Shown here in pieces: positions 20,101 to 30,423 of a stretch of 64,000 nt of DNA. The DNA lies in contig NW_001865047.1 in assembly GCF_000002865.3 (NCBI RefSeq), forward strand, positions 128,584 through 192,583, read 5' to 3'. The DNA comes from Monosiga brevicollis MX1. Lineage: Eukaryota; Opisthokonta; Choanoflagellata; Craspedida; Salpingoecidae. Numbering within the stretch: the first letter of the stretch is position 1; the number at the start of each line of letters is the position of its first letter. Made by a program: the position numbers and the translations under genes. The notes under the pieces were generated by a model that ran no database searches, was not told the DNA's origin, and saw nothing but the letters and a program-made list of their open reading frames with translations.

Positions 20101-21819
20101 CAGGGCCGTGAGCGCGTTGTCGCTGAGGTAGAGGTTGTACAGTTGGCCCTGGGCGGCAAAGATGCCGTCTGCGAGGGCCGTGAGGCGATTGTCGCTCAGG
20201 GTGATTTGTGCCAGGGCAGGGTTGAGAGCCCAGAGATCCGCGGGGAGGCCCGTGAGTAGGTTGCCGGTGAGGTCGAGCGCGCTCAGCTGGGGCATGGCGG
20301 CGAAGGTATCTGAAGCAAGTGTGGTCAGGACATTGTGGGCCAGGGTGACAGATTGGAGGTTGGTGAGGTTTCGAAAGAGGGCGGGATCAAGGGCGGTAAG
20401 GCCATTGGAGTCGAGGGAGAGGGCGATGAGCTGGGAGAGGGAGGCAAAAATGGGGCCAGACAGGGCGACGAGCTCGTTCTTCTCCAGGCTCAGTTGTTGC
20501 AGTTGTGTTTGGTCGGCGAGGAGCATGGGGTGTAGGGCCGTGAGGGCGTTGGCGGCAAGGTCAAGGATGCCGAGCTGGGAGAGGCCGGCCAGGGCCTGGG
20601 GGCTGAGGGCGGCGAGGTCATTGTGGGCGAGACGCAGGGCAAGGAGATTGGTCAAGGGTTGAAAGAGGGTCTCGGGTAAGGGAGCGAGGAGGCGGTTGTG
20701 GGCAAGACCGAGGGCGGCAAGGGTGGAGAGATTTTGGAAGGTGCCATCGGGGAGGAAGGCAAGCTGATTGTGAGTGAGGTCGAGGAGCCAGAGGTGGGTT
20801 TGATGGGCAAAGAGGTTTGGGGGTAGGTTGGTGAGGTTGTTGTAGGCCAGGTCCAGGACGATGAGTTGAGAAAAGGCGTCCAGGGCGTGAGGGGGCAGGG
20901 TGGTGAGGGTGTTGCTCTGAAGGTCGAGGGCCGCAAGGGCAGGATGGTGGTTGGGGTCTGGGAGGACAAGGCGGCCATTCTGGGCACGAAGGCCAAAGGT
21001 AGTGAGGTTGGTGTGGGCCAGGAGCTGATGGATGGAAGAGTTGGTGGCAGATGGTGCACTGGAGGGGACGGTAATGTAGAGGGCATCGAGGTGGGCCAGG
21101 TGGTCCAGCAGGTCAAAGGCCACGAGGGCGGCGAGGAAGGTATCGGGATCGGCGTTGAGAATGAGCCAAGGGCTCTGGCCGGATTGCTCGAGGGCGAGCC
21201 AGGGTGCGGAAGCGTTGCAGTCGGCGGTCCAATTGGGGCCGATGACGAGGACAGTGGCGGGTTGGAGAGGGCCGGTGCCGTCGGGGTTGAGAGGCTCGCC
21301 ACCCTGGTCGTCGCTTTCGCCGTAGTCGAGCTCAAGGGCACCAGTACCTTGGGTCCAAGGAACCAAGGCCCATGTGCACTGTTGAGTGGGCGCTGGCGTG
21401 GCTTTGATCCCCGCATGGACGGACCGTGAGGCGCGATCCAAGGCCAAAGCGACAGGGTCCTGAGCCCCTACCTGGGCTGTCAATCCCTGGTTGGTCCAGA
21501 GCGACTCTGGCAAGGGTTGCCGCGGTGTGGGGGGTGGGGTGGCCACCGGTGGTGGCGGTGCGGGGGCTTCAAAGGAGGCCAAGGGCGATGGGGAGGCCCA
21601 GTCGGCACACAGCTCGGTGAGGGCCACATGCAGGGGATCGCTGGGATCAAGGGGAGCTTGAAGCTGACACACGCGTTCAACGTGTTGACTCAAGGGGTCA
21701 AGGTGCCCGCTACCCCGAGTCTGGGTGCCTGCACACCAGGTGCATTTCATGAGGCCCTCAAGGCAAACCCAAAACAGGCATAACCGAGCCACCGTGCTCT
21801 GGCGCGCCCCAACTGCCAT
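17179..21819 (-). CDS. LRR receptor kinase, TKL-like, intronless
   Basis: A single uninterrupted frame encodes 1546 residues. A hydrophobic signal peptide (LCLFWVCLEG) is followed by a Cys-containing N-cap and a long array of roughly two dozen 24-residue leucine-rich repeats (consensus L..L.L..N.LT.LP...F). A Cys-rich EGF-like remnant (FFCECSPGYQAPNGTHC) precedes one membrane helix near residues 1156-1178 (FVALMTLVAVGLLML). The cytoplasmic kinase spans about 1222-1535. It has a glycine loop (GAFGEVWG), Lys in VCVKIL, catalytic HRDIKAGN near 1348 and DFG near 1369. HRDIKxxN is the serine/threonine or TKL form, not the tyrosine-kinase form. The APE motif reads AVE. The design parallels plant LRR receptor kinases and choanoflagellate receptor TKL kinases. 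The ligand is unknown. The lack of introns is unusual here. Confidence 0.92.
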   Translation of the reverse strand: MAVGARQSTVARLCLFWVCLEGLMKCTWCAGTQTRGSGHLDPLSQHVERVCQLQAPLDPSDPLHVALTELCADWASPSPLASFEAPAPPPPVATPPPTPRQPLPESLWTNQGLTAQVGAQDPVALALDRASRSVHAGIKATPAPTQQCTWALVPWTQGTGALELDYGESDDQGGEPLNPDGTGPLQPATVLVIGPNWTADCNASAPWLALEQSGQSPWLILNADPDTFLAALVAFDLLDHLAHLDALYITVPSSAPSATNSSIHQLLAHTNLTTFGLRAQNGRLVLPDPNHHPALAALDLQSNTLTTLPPHALDAFSQLIVLDLAYNNLTNLPPNLFAHQTHLWLLDLTHNQLAFLPDGTFQNLSTLAALGLAHNRLLAPLPETLFQPLTNLLALRLAHNDLAALSPQALAGLSQLGILDLAANALTALHPMLLADQTQLQQLSLEKNELVALSGPIFASLSQLIALSLDSNGLTALDPALFRNLTNLQSVTLAHNVLTTLASDTFAAMPQLSALDLTGNLLTGLPADLWALNPALAQITLSDNRLTALADGIFAAQGQLYNLYLSDNALTALPDQCFRATSQLVTLYLHQNQLTALSVDTFAHTPELNILDLSTNLLSALPSGLWSNLAQLNSLDLSNNWLNTLALDSFAGLSSLGSLSLAWNQITTLPAHVFDHVPNVFSLVLQGNQLSTLPAGLFDKTPSIMSLSLQKNQLTALPAGLFKACTQMDTLFLMSNQLTTLPPGLLAPLTSLHDLDFNSNQLTTLAPDTFAGLTQLYRLQLTENRLSVLDPATLAPLTRLYKLSLAQNPLQQLNSSVLPKSPELLTLDLSDTLLTTLALDLRGYPLLQELHLARNDCPATYQVDVQVPASAPLTVLTLTGAAVTGLTWSDWPSLTLLAPGLLGSTLATPLLNLSALPHLTQLDISCWPHAATLALAFAPTPEAELRQLDVHAMPRLTALQIDGFHGTLESYNVSGNPVLARATMLNASVFDLSRTRLPLSPLLCARTGTALVSVASNQEDALPWANLLRQCIRAGTKVIDLSNNSITSLQAVTSVLGEHLYVGNTWADGCAATDSTGQIVCSLNDVPSVFLQNSPLQCALRPTSSQGVMPDTSQVVQSTDGFGGHRFFCECSPGYQAPNGTHCLPIPHHTPLVQRPWFVALMTLVAVGLLMLSTVGLHRWQARRMRRLHEAHELERLLLAETYHDEIAELKQAWRIQRSELELLKRIDGDSPGAFGEVWGARWQDLEVCVKILNASAAANFAAVQDFEKELDFLQRTRHPHLVRFFGAGEGDFGAQRQIPFLVLELVKQGSLRSVLRGSQPRDLSTEQRVQILADVASGLAYLHQLGHAHRDIKAGNVLVTEQYRAKVTDFGSVKLRERLVGVNASLTKPGSDVASDASLGSVGRDLLVENMEASLTQSGMAGTPLYMAVEVLATACNGGLPADVFSFGVLMWEALTSQTPDLLAQEYGGPDKYRGPLLTGLWRLLDAGKRLDPAAVTSARPDAPDLLITLMTSCWVGEPTHRPILPAIAEQLDALVSNWTVPAES

Positions 21820-22114
21820 ATTTTTTTATAACTCTGTCCGAAAAAAAAAAAAAAAACGAAGCAAGATACAAGCACGTGAGTCCCCCCAGTTTCCATCATC
21901 CTTGACCCAACGTTGGAAACGCATGCCGCCACACGACAGCACACCGCCGAGCACAAGCCACACGGCAGCTCGGGATACCGATCCGTACGTACACACCTCC
22001 AACGCCGCTCATGCTCTCACAACGCTCCGCTCCCCTGAGCACGGAAATGATGACAATTATATAATGATGACAACGCCGCTTGAAAGTGTAAAACAAGATC
22101 TTGTTCGTACGTCT

Positions 22115-22195
22115 CTCAGTCTCCCTTGGTCTCCGCCAGTTTCTCACGCGAGTGCTTTTGGTCTCCCTTGGTCTCCCTTGGTCTCCTTGAATCTC
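22115..22195. repeat. Tandem GGTCTCCCTT-type repeat
   Basis: Several imperfect copies of a decamer reading GGTCTCCCTT lie head to tail, with degenerate copies continuing to about 22290. No function is evident. Confidence 0.7.
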
Positions 22196-23681
22196 TGCCC
22201 GCGTCACAGTCCCTCAATCTCTGCCTTGGTCTCTCTTAATCCCCCTGAACTCTGAAACTTTGGGTCTCTCGGTCTCTCAATCTCTGTCGGGGTTTCCTCT
22301 TTATGCCTTTCAGTCTCCGCCGCCGCCCGCTCTTTGGCCCTTTGTTGGTCTTGATCATCAGCCCGCACACCACTGCTATGGAAGGGCATCGTCGTCGGGG
22401 TGAGCTCGACACACACATGCACACCACATCCCATGAGGACACAGTCCATTTGGGCGTCCTTGCGCGCCAGTGTGCTTCCGCGGAAGGCAAGGTTGTGTCC
22501 CAGCAAGGGACAGACGTGTGCTTGATGCAGAAGCAAACACCCCCCGAATCCCTGTCCCCGCTTTCTTCTGCTCCATCATGGCTGTCCCGTGCGGACATGG
22601 ATGGCGATCGTGATGGTATTAGCCATGGGACTGCCGGCAGCGCGTTTGGCAAGCCTCCCACATCTGCAACCGCGACCCATGTCCTCCTGGCCCGGATACC
22701 AAGTCGACTGACCCCAGAACCAGTCTCGCGTTTTCCAGGAGCCTAGGCTCAAGCTGAATCCAGCGGCAATCTTCCCACGCAGTTGCTCGACAAACCAGGA
22801 GGAATGTAGATGACGAGCTGTCAATCAATCACACAAACATTTTGGTCAGGGCCGCTCTAACCGTCGAACCGAACCGTCGAACCGTACCCACCAGAACTTC
22901 ACGCTTGCTCATGTTGATGCGTGGTCGGGTCGCACAATGCGCGAGCTCCTGCAACACGACGTTGTTTGATCTTATCACCTGCTACTGCGACATGCCTGTC
23001 ATTTCGCGCGCTCCAATTGCTGTGAGGCCCCAAGAGAGTAGGGGGCTTTAATCCGAACGTACCACAGCCGACGTTCAAATCAAGTCGCCATGGGACGTTG
23101 CTGGGGCGATCGGTTGGGTGTAGGAAAAGGGGCAACCGTGCAGGCTTTCGGATCACTCTGGCCAATCCACTTATCGTCGTACCTTGCCCGTCTTGAGCGC
23201 TGGCTTTCCCCTCCACCTTCAGCCAGAAAGTTAGAGCGGCAGGCCAGGCACGTGAGGGTCAAGGGACCAAGTCCACCCGTCCGTCGCGGGCCGTGTGTGC
23301 AGACCGGCCTTGCGATCTTTCTGCGGCCAACAAGCATCCGGATCCGATTGAACGTCATGTCATGGGGTTGTTGCGACTCCGAGCACGACCTTCACGAATC
23401 ATACTTGATGAACAAATCTTGCTCACTATCGACGCATGCATCGTTTCGTGGACGTGTCGAGTGGCATGGTTCAGGGTGTTTGGAGCGTGCTTTGGGCAAG
23501 CAGGAGGCACGAGCTCGGGAGCCTGTCACGTCGGACTGACGTTTGAATGGGTTTAGGACGTGACATCTGGCAAGTTTGGGGCTCGAATCTGCGCTTGGTA
23601 AACGCACACGATGCGCTGACATGTGAACATGGCGCACCTTCGATTGTAAGGTTTGCGAAGCCCTTCCAAATCTCATACACA

Positions 23682-23772
23682 CACTCACTCACTCACTCAC
23701 TCACTCACTCACTCACTCACTCACTCACTCACTCACTCACTCACTCACTCACTCACTCACTCACTCACTCAC
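23682..23772. repeat. (CTCA)n microsatellite
   Basis: About 22 perfect tetranucleotide units (ACTC/CTCA) are followed by a short CA-rich tail. Confidence 0.95.
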
Positions 23773-24894
23773 ACTCACACACACCCGATACCCGATCGTG
23801 TAGCACCATACTTGATGCTGCCATCAGGAGAGGTCACTTCGGCGGAACTGGAAAGAATCAAGCCACTGTGACCATCTGGTGAAGCGATCGCTCTGGCCGG
23901 TTGTGGCTCATCTGACGAATCAACCGGCCGCCGCACCTCGGGCCTTGCAACATGTTGAATTGGACCATGTCCCTGCTGCCGACATTCGATCTACCCATGC
24001 GTTCCTTCGTTCGCAGGAAAAAAACAAAAACAAGAAGCCAGAAGTAGCATGGCTGGCACAACGGCGCAATACATGTCGTCGGCTTCTGAAAAAGGGGGTG
24101 ATTGTGCTATTTGCAGTGTAATGGAGTAGCTGATACGACCTCGGGGACGACCCCCTTTTTGGCTTGAGCAGGCTGCTTTGATTTCTTCCTTGACCGCTCA
24201 TGCAGCATGAATAACGATGCTTTTCACCCATGCGGGGGTGCGCAGGTGCGCGGCTGCGACACCTGTATCATCTTGCCCAGTGAAACCTGCGACTGACGAC
24301 AAGCATCATGTGCTGCCACGACAGATCAGGACCATGAAGACGAGGATCGGATCGCATCCTCGTGGTGTCGACCGTCGAGCCGAGTGTGCTGCCAGTGTTC
24401 GTGCTGCGGAAGAAGAACGGCACGCAGCACGGCAGGCAAGAAAAGCGGGGGGGGCGGGGGCGAGGACGATTGTGAACCGGCGTGCCAAAAGGGGGCCCAC
24501 AAGCAACTGCAGTCGGGATTTCAAAAGCACATGGGTGCTTGTCAGCTTCCCTCCCACGACCCCTCTTGGGGCGTCAACCAAAACCCCATCACCAACCTTG
24601 ATCTGCTTCCCTCAAACACCGCACAAAACATCAGAGGCAAGTGCTGCTGGGAGATCGTCAGTCAACGTTATCATCGTCGCACCGTACCCATCAAGAGCCA
24701 TCACGAAGCACAAGGATTTCTTTTGATAAGCGCCGGAAGAAACCATTCATGATCTCTTGTTCAGAGTCGTTGGCGCGAGCGGCGTAATCCGTCATGAACG
24801 GGTTTGCACATACTCCGCTGCCGCCCCATCTCCTCAACCGCCCCGCCTCGCCCATCCATCCAACTCACTGACCCAGCCCCGCTGCCATATCATC

Positions 24895-25140
24895 CACACA
24901 CACTCTCTCACACACACACCCCTATAGCGAGCAATTCGAGCCGAAGAAAGAAAAGAAGGTAACGAAAGAAATCGAAGAAGCAACACAACACACATACAAC
25001 ACATACAACACATACAAATCCACTCTCTCACGAAGAAAACCCTTCCTCACCCTCTTTTGTGTTGAAGTGTGTAGTGTGTAATGATAATGTGTGTGTGCAG
25101 TGTGTGTGTGTGTGTGTGTGTGGTCTTCTCTCACACACAC
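24895..25140. repeat. CA/TG-rich microsatellite cluster
   Basis: The stretch contains CACA runs, three copies of an ACACATACA unit near 24985-25020, a (TG)n tract at about 25086-25125 and further CACA. The surrounding sequence has no supported gene. Confidence 0.8.
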
Positions 25141-26224
25141 TACAAAGAGTCGTTGAGTGTAACAGTGGTGTATGAGAGATGCTCATCACTGTAACATGAA
25201 ACCAGCGAGAGAACAAAAGCAAGAAAACAAAAGTTGTTTCGCGTGTGTTGGGTTTTAACGTTGCACGCATCATTTCTCTCTCTCTCTCTTTCTGTTTCTC
25301 AGTGGCTTATTTTCTTCCTTCGGCTCGTTGGCATCGTCATTGAGCTCCGCCGGTGCCCTTTTAGTGTTTTTCTTCTTCTTCTTCTGCTGCTGCTGCTCTC
25401 TCCCCCCCCTCTTCTTTCCTCTCTCTCGGTCTGGCAGATGGTCATTTGCCCGGGTCGCTGCCGTTGATTAGCTGTTTCTTCTTTGGATACGAAAAAGGCA
25501 GCGTTGAACTTGCTTGCAGATTGACTGACTGACTGACCAATGTGGATGAGCTTGTAGTTGCTCGCGCTCCCATTCAAGCTTCTCGTGTGATTGCGTTTGG
25601 CATCGCCCCCTCTTGGTCCTCTGGTTTCTCGTTTCTCGTTAAACCAGAACCGCTGCCCGTGATCACATCGCCGCGTGTCTGTATTATCAACACACCGCGT
25701 CGCTGAACCAAAAGTCGGTGCTGTTTATCCACTTCCCCACACACCAAGGGCCCTCTGCCCACATTTTCTTGATCTGCCGACGGCACAACCTCCTTCCCGG
25801 TTTCCACCTTTACCTGGCACACCTCACCGTCGTATACGGACTTTTACGTTTCCACTGTTGTTCATACACCCCACCGCAACACATTGGTTGTGGCTCTGGA
25901 TATGGCAACCGGGAGTATTGATTCATCGATTACTCCCTCTCTTCTGCTCTCTTGTTGGAAGCCCAACCCACTTCCCACCCGCCCGACCACGTCGTGGCGC
26001 GGTTCAGCTTGGGATAACACTGCTCAACGACACTAGCTCTCAGCCACACCCCTTGGCTGGCCAGCTGTTACAGCCGTGTCCCTCCCTGGAGCACTCTTTG
26101 CTCCGACAAGCATAGCCGCGCAATTTACATTGCCAGCCGACGCCCGCTCGCGTCTGCTTTAAAGACCAGCAGCATTTCTCCCTCGCCTTCTAAGTTTCGG
26201 CCACTCACGGCGCCAACAACAAGC

Positions 26225-27024
26225 ATGGACGTCGACCGCACCGAAGCCATCGAGGGCAAGTGCTGGACACCCCTCTCTCCCGCCCCACGCCCCAGCGTCG
26301 CGGGGACGAGCTCCCCGGCCCGCTCCACTTGGGCCTCTCTGGATGTTTATAACAAACAAGCCCGCAGCCTCACTGCCAGCCCCATCCTGGTATGCCTCCC
26401 GCTCCAAATGCCCTCCTACTCGTGCTCTCTTTCAGGGACGCGCGCACACCATGCGTGCGTCGTGTTTTGCATCGCCTCGCGCTGACTTGCGCTGATTCTC
26501 GATGCTGATAGGTCACTTTTGTGCCTCCCAAGGAAGTGGATTCAGTGCACCACGCACCACACATGCAAACCTTCGACTCACCTCTGCCCTCAGCCAGCTC
26601 GGTCGTGTCTTCAGAGGCACACAGCCCGACATCACCGCGCAGCCGCTCGGGGAGCAGACATCGCATGCGCAGCGCCAGTATCAACATTCCCCTCGAAAAC
26701 CCCGACCTCTACTCGCTACTGTCGTCGGGGCCCCTCGACCTACCCCCCGTACCTCCCCTCAATCTGACCGCCATCGCCCACGCGGGATCGGGGTCGGACA
26801 CGAGCGTCCCCACAGACTCGCCACCGGCGGCCATAGAAGCGCCCCCTTCGCACCCCAGCGTCGTGGATGAGGAGGACACCCGGGAGGTGCAATGGACCGA
26901 AGCTTCAATTGACCTCATGTTTGAGGTTGCCGTCCACCACGGCGCAGAGGTCGCCGCCGAGATCTTTGATCCCGCGATTGATCCGGCTCAAACTAACGAG
27001 AAGAAGCTTTCCCCGCCCATCTAA
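26225..27024 (+). CDS. Hypothetical disordered protein, two exons
   Basis: Exon 1 (26225-26389) begins MDVDRTEAIEGKCWTPLSP and ends in phase 0 at a GTATGC donor. Exon 2 (26512-27024) follows a GATAG acceptor and begins VTFVPPKEVDS. The product is 225 residues. It is rich in Ser, Pro and His, with an SR-rich patch (SPRSRSGSRHRMRSAS) in the middle that could be a phosphorylation site cluster. A more ordered, hydrophobic/acidic tail (IDLMFEVAVHHGAEVAAEIF) may be a short helix for partner binding. I do not recognise the family. The ATG lies downstream of a pyrimidine-rich leader, and the phase-consistent intron supports a real gene. It stands alone between two gene-poor stretches. Confidence 0.6.
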
Positions 27025-28451
27025 ATAATGGTCACCTGGCCTTGGCTCGCGTGATGCCTAGCCCTGCGTTGCTCACTGGATATAATCTGGTTGTCTGCCC
27101 TATACCTATCTAGCGAGCACGCATGGCTATAGTTGTTGCATCACAATCCTGGCACTGCGGCCAGCCCCTCTCCTTTGCACAGTCGCGAGACCATCCTGGT
27201 TTCGCTACAACCGTGCATATGCCCGATGCTCGAGTTTCCCCCTTGGCTTCTGTGGGACCATCTACCTTTCTTCTCTTGAGTTGCTCTTTGCATCGTGTCT
27301 TAGCGTCAGCCGCTGCCTACCTATTGTGTGTGTGCTGCCAAATGCCTGAGATCTATAAGCTTGATCCTGGCATGCTGGCCGACACATCAACAACGGCTAT
27401 CTGCTTGCTTGACGTGAAGACCCTGGCGTCTTGCGCTTTGGTGTTTCATTTTGGTTTTCTAATGGACGTTCTGCTAGTTTCTCTTATGTATTGACTGTCT
27501 CCTTTTCCGCCATTTTGCATTTTGTTTTTTCCTTTTTTTTTTTTTTTTCTCCCCCTTTGCTTCCTCCCTCTTTTCTGCTCGATCCTTGGATCGAGCTTTG
27601 CTTTTAAGGTGCTTCTTCAATATGTACTGATCCATCATGCCGACTCTGCTGTGCAGTTGGGCGTCGAGTCGATAATCTTTCGATTCGATTCGCTTCGTTT
27701 TTGTCTTCACCTGTTAATGTCTGCGACGCCCTCGCCTCTTGCCCCCTCTTCCTCTCCTCCTCTTCCTTTGTCGTGTGGTCGACAGCTCCGCACCGCGTGC
27801 GTGCGAGCGTGTCGACATAACCATCAATTGCTCTTGCCTACCTAATTCAGCACAAAAATTACTTTCCTCATAGCTCCTTCCATAGCGCCATCTGTTCATG
27901 CCGGGGCGTGCACAGGACAGGTGTCAGGTACGTCAAGCATATCCATGACCAAGAATGAAAAGTCGGAAGCGTCCTCAGGTCGTGCAGGCGGCGTCCCTTA
28001 ACATTCGCATCTTTCTTTGACCTTCGTGAATCCTTCTGGGACTCCTTCAGGACGTTTTGATCGACGAGACGACCCATGCTCATCTCAACCATCATGAAGG
28101 ACTGACGTGTCACATGTCGCCTTCGCGTCCCAGATGCGCTTGCCCTGGTACCCACAGACCCTGCACCATGTCCATCCGTACACCCCATTCGTCCCACGTC
28201 GAGCACGACCCATGGACGACTCAGCCAACCACAGTCATGAAGGAAACGCGCGCGGCAAGATTAACAACGCTTTTGTCAGAAATTTGTCAATCTGATCTGA
28301 CAATTCTACCATGAAAATCAAGGGGGGACACGTGAACACAACTGGTGTTCTGGCGACACGAATGTCAGAATGAGACGACTGACGGAATGTGACGTTTTGG
28401 CAAGCACGCCATTTTACTTGATTGAAGGAAAAACGGACACACAGAGAGAAG
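27025..28451. other. Intergenic region, no supported gene
   Basis: This region contains T-rich stretches (27525-27550), a CT-rich patch (27730-27775) and short open frames on both strands without domain features. It presumably includes the 3' untranslated region of the 26225 gene and the promoter of the nucleoside hydrolase. Confidence 0.55.
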
Positions 28452-28511
28452 ATGGCCAGTGGATCAAAGGGCGAATGGAGCGCTGTGGCGGCGACACTGG
28501 CTCGGTACGTG

Positions 28512-28553
<42 letters not shown>

Positions 28554-30159
28554 CGTGTGTCGGCGGCCTGGCTCGACTCGACGTGTGCACCATTGCTGTT
28601 CAGTTTATGGTTCTGGGTGTGCTTCTCTTCTTTTGCAAGCTCGCCCTGGCTCGGTAGCACTGGACCGCCTCCAGCCAGTGGCTCGCTCGTTGTTCGTCTT
28701 TCTTTGATGATCTGCGCTACTTTGCTCACCACGGCGATGGTGGTACGGCAGAGGCCAAAATGGCCAAAAACGCAAGTTTATCATTGACTGTGATGCCGGT
28801 GTGGATGATGCTGAAGCCCTGATGGTCATGCTTTCCAGCTCCATCGACGTCATTGGCATCACCTGCGTCAGTGGCAACGTGGCCTGCCCCCAAGTGGTAA
28901 AAAACGTCCAGCGCGTTCTTGCCAACTGCAAGCGCAGCGACATTCCCATCTTTGCCGGCGCCGAAGCCCCGCTCCTGGCAACTCGCAAAGATGCAACCTA
29001 CTTTCACGGCAAAGTGAGCCCCCCCCCCTACCTCCCCGACATGCTTCTTCGCACTTGCCCTTCCCTCGTGCTGCTCCGCTCCTCACTTGCCCTTTCTGAC
29101 CCTCCTTTCCCACTTTGACTTGGAATGCTCCATCCGACCTAGGACGGGCTGGGTGATGTGCCCGTCGACCCGAGCTTTGAGCCTGATCAAGCCTCCTACC
29201 GAGCCCCAGAGACCGAGTCGGCTGTTTCAGCTCTCCTGCGCCTCGCCAAGGAACACGTCGTCTCACCAGCTGAACCAGGCCAATCCTTTGGCGATCGTGC
29301 CAAGACCATCAAGCTGCAGCTTGAACCCTTGGAGGCCCGCCTGGCCGAAGCCGTCAAGGCAGGCGAATTGGCCCGCGCCCTGTTCCTGGAGCGCGAAGTG
29401 TATGCAGTCAGTGCACGCCTTCAGGCCGTCGAGGACGTCATTGTCGAGTTTGGCGCGGAAGCTGGGCCCGGGCTTGACATTCTGGCCCTTGGCCCGCTGA
29501 CCAACCTTGCGGTAGCCCCGCGTCTCTACCACCGCTTCCCGGCGCTCGTCCGCCACCTCATCATCATGGGTGGAACCTCTCGCGCCCGGGGCAACGTGCC
29601 CGGCTTTCCCAGTGCCGAGTTTAACCTCTTTGCAGACCCCCACAGTGCCCAGATTACGCTTCACAGCTACTTTCAGCCCATCCTTGTGACTTGGGAATGC
29701 TGGTTCGTCTTGGTGCCCCCATACCTGATGCACTGCTAGTGCTTGTATCAAGGTCTCACCTCCCCTCCCCTGGTCTTCCTTGTGGATAGCATGGACCATT
29801 CCTTTGAGTGGCACCGCGTCAATGAGTGGCTGCGCAAGGACACGGCCAAGGCCAAGTTCATCCGGCACATTTTCCATTTCGCCCAACAAGTCAGTCTCGA
29901 GAACAACTGGGACTACATTGCGTGTGATCCGCTCGCGGCCGCCGTCGCCGTCGAGCCCCGCGAAGTCGTGCCCGAGGATAAGATGGCCCAGCTCCACCAT
30001 TGCCAAGTCCAGACCGCCAGCATCGCCGACCCGGCCTACGCTCAGACCGTGGTAGACTACGACAACCTCTCTGGTTGCGTTCCCAACACGTGGCTCATCC
30101 ACGCCGTCCACGTCCCGGCAGTTGAAAAAATCTTTTTGCGCAAGATGGAAGATGCCTAA
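28452..30159 (+). CDS. Inosine/uridine-preferring nucleoside hydrolase family
   Basis: Four exons join in phase: 28452-28504, 28752-29013, 29143-29702 and 29790-30159, giving 414 residues. Exon 2 carries the family-defining calcium-binding motif DCDAGVDDAEA near residue 30 (D-x-D-x-x-x-D-D). Later blocks match the family: LDILALGPLTNLA, IIMGGTSRARGNV, AEFNLFADPHSAQ and VTWE. These enzymes hydrolyse the N-glycosidic bond of ribonucleosides to base and ribose in nucleoside salvage. An insert of about 60 residues (roughly 150-210, LEARLAEAVKAGELARALFL) splits the core before LDILALGPLTN and looks like a helical UVR-type hairpin. The intron in exon 1 contains a (TG)n tract at 28513-28545. Substrate preference cannot be told from sequence. 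Confidence 0.9.
28513..28558. repeat. (TG)n/(CG)n microsatellite in intron 1 of the nucleoside hydrolase
   Basis: A TG dinucleotide run grades into GCGCGCGC just downstream of the GTACGT donor of exon 1. Confidence 0.9.
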
Positions 30160-30423
30160 ACAACCCATGTCGCTTCTCCTGTGTTGCTCTGCACCCAGCG
30201 TGCGACAAACCAATTGAAACCAAAAGTGTCATATGGACGCGTGCACATCTTTTCCAAATCAATCAGATTGCCCAGAAGCCGTGGGACCAGCCTTGTCTAT
30301 AGCCATGGTTTCAATTGTTACAACATGATCACTTGCCGACAACATAGACCACACTACTCACGTGCTGGCTGTAAAAACAGCACATACTGCTCAATCCGTG
30401 CAATCAACAGCAGTGGACCAAAG

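Larger units (their letters stand above)
21820..26224. other. Gene-poor, repeat-rich region
   Basis: About 4.4 kb without a supported gene. It contains a (T)n/(A)n patch at about 21820-21857, a decamer array reading GGTCTCCCTT (22120-22190), a CGAACCGT duplication (22860-22885), a (CTCA)n array (23682-23772), CA/TG tracts (24895-25140), (CT)n at about 25272-25290 and CTT/CTG repeats at about 25370-25395. Open frames of 90-170 codons occur on both strands but lack domain features, conserved motifs or consistent splice-linked continuation. The right end is presumably the promoter of the 26225 gene. Confidence 0.55.

Noticed and set aside
20135-21429. Several long frames antisense to or shifted within the LRR array
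   Set aside because: They repeat with the LRR period, as expected from a repetitive, GC-rich coding sequence.
23682-23772. (CTCA)n array considered as a CRISPR-like or satellite element
   Set aside because: It is a simple tetranucleotide microsatellite with no spacers.
29263-30213. 316-codon minus-strand frame opposite the nucleoside hydrolase
   Set aside because: The plus strand carries the conserved hydrolase domain with consistent introns; the antisense frame has no domain.
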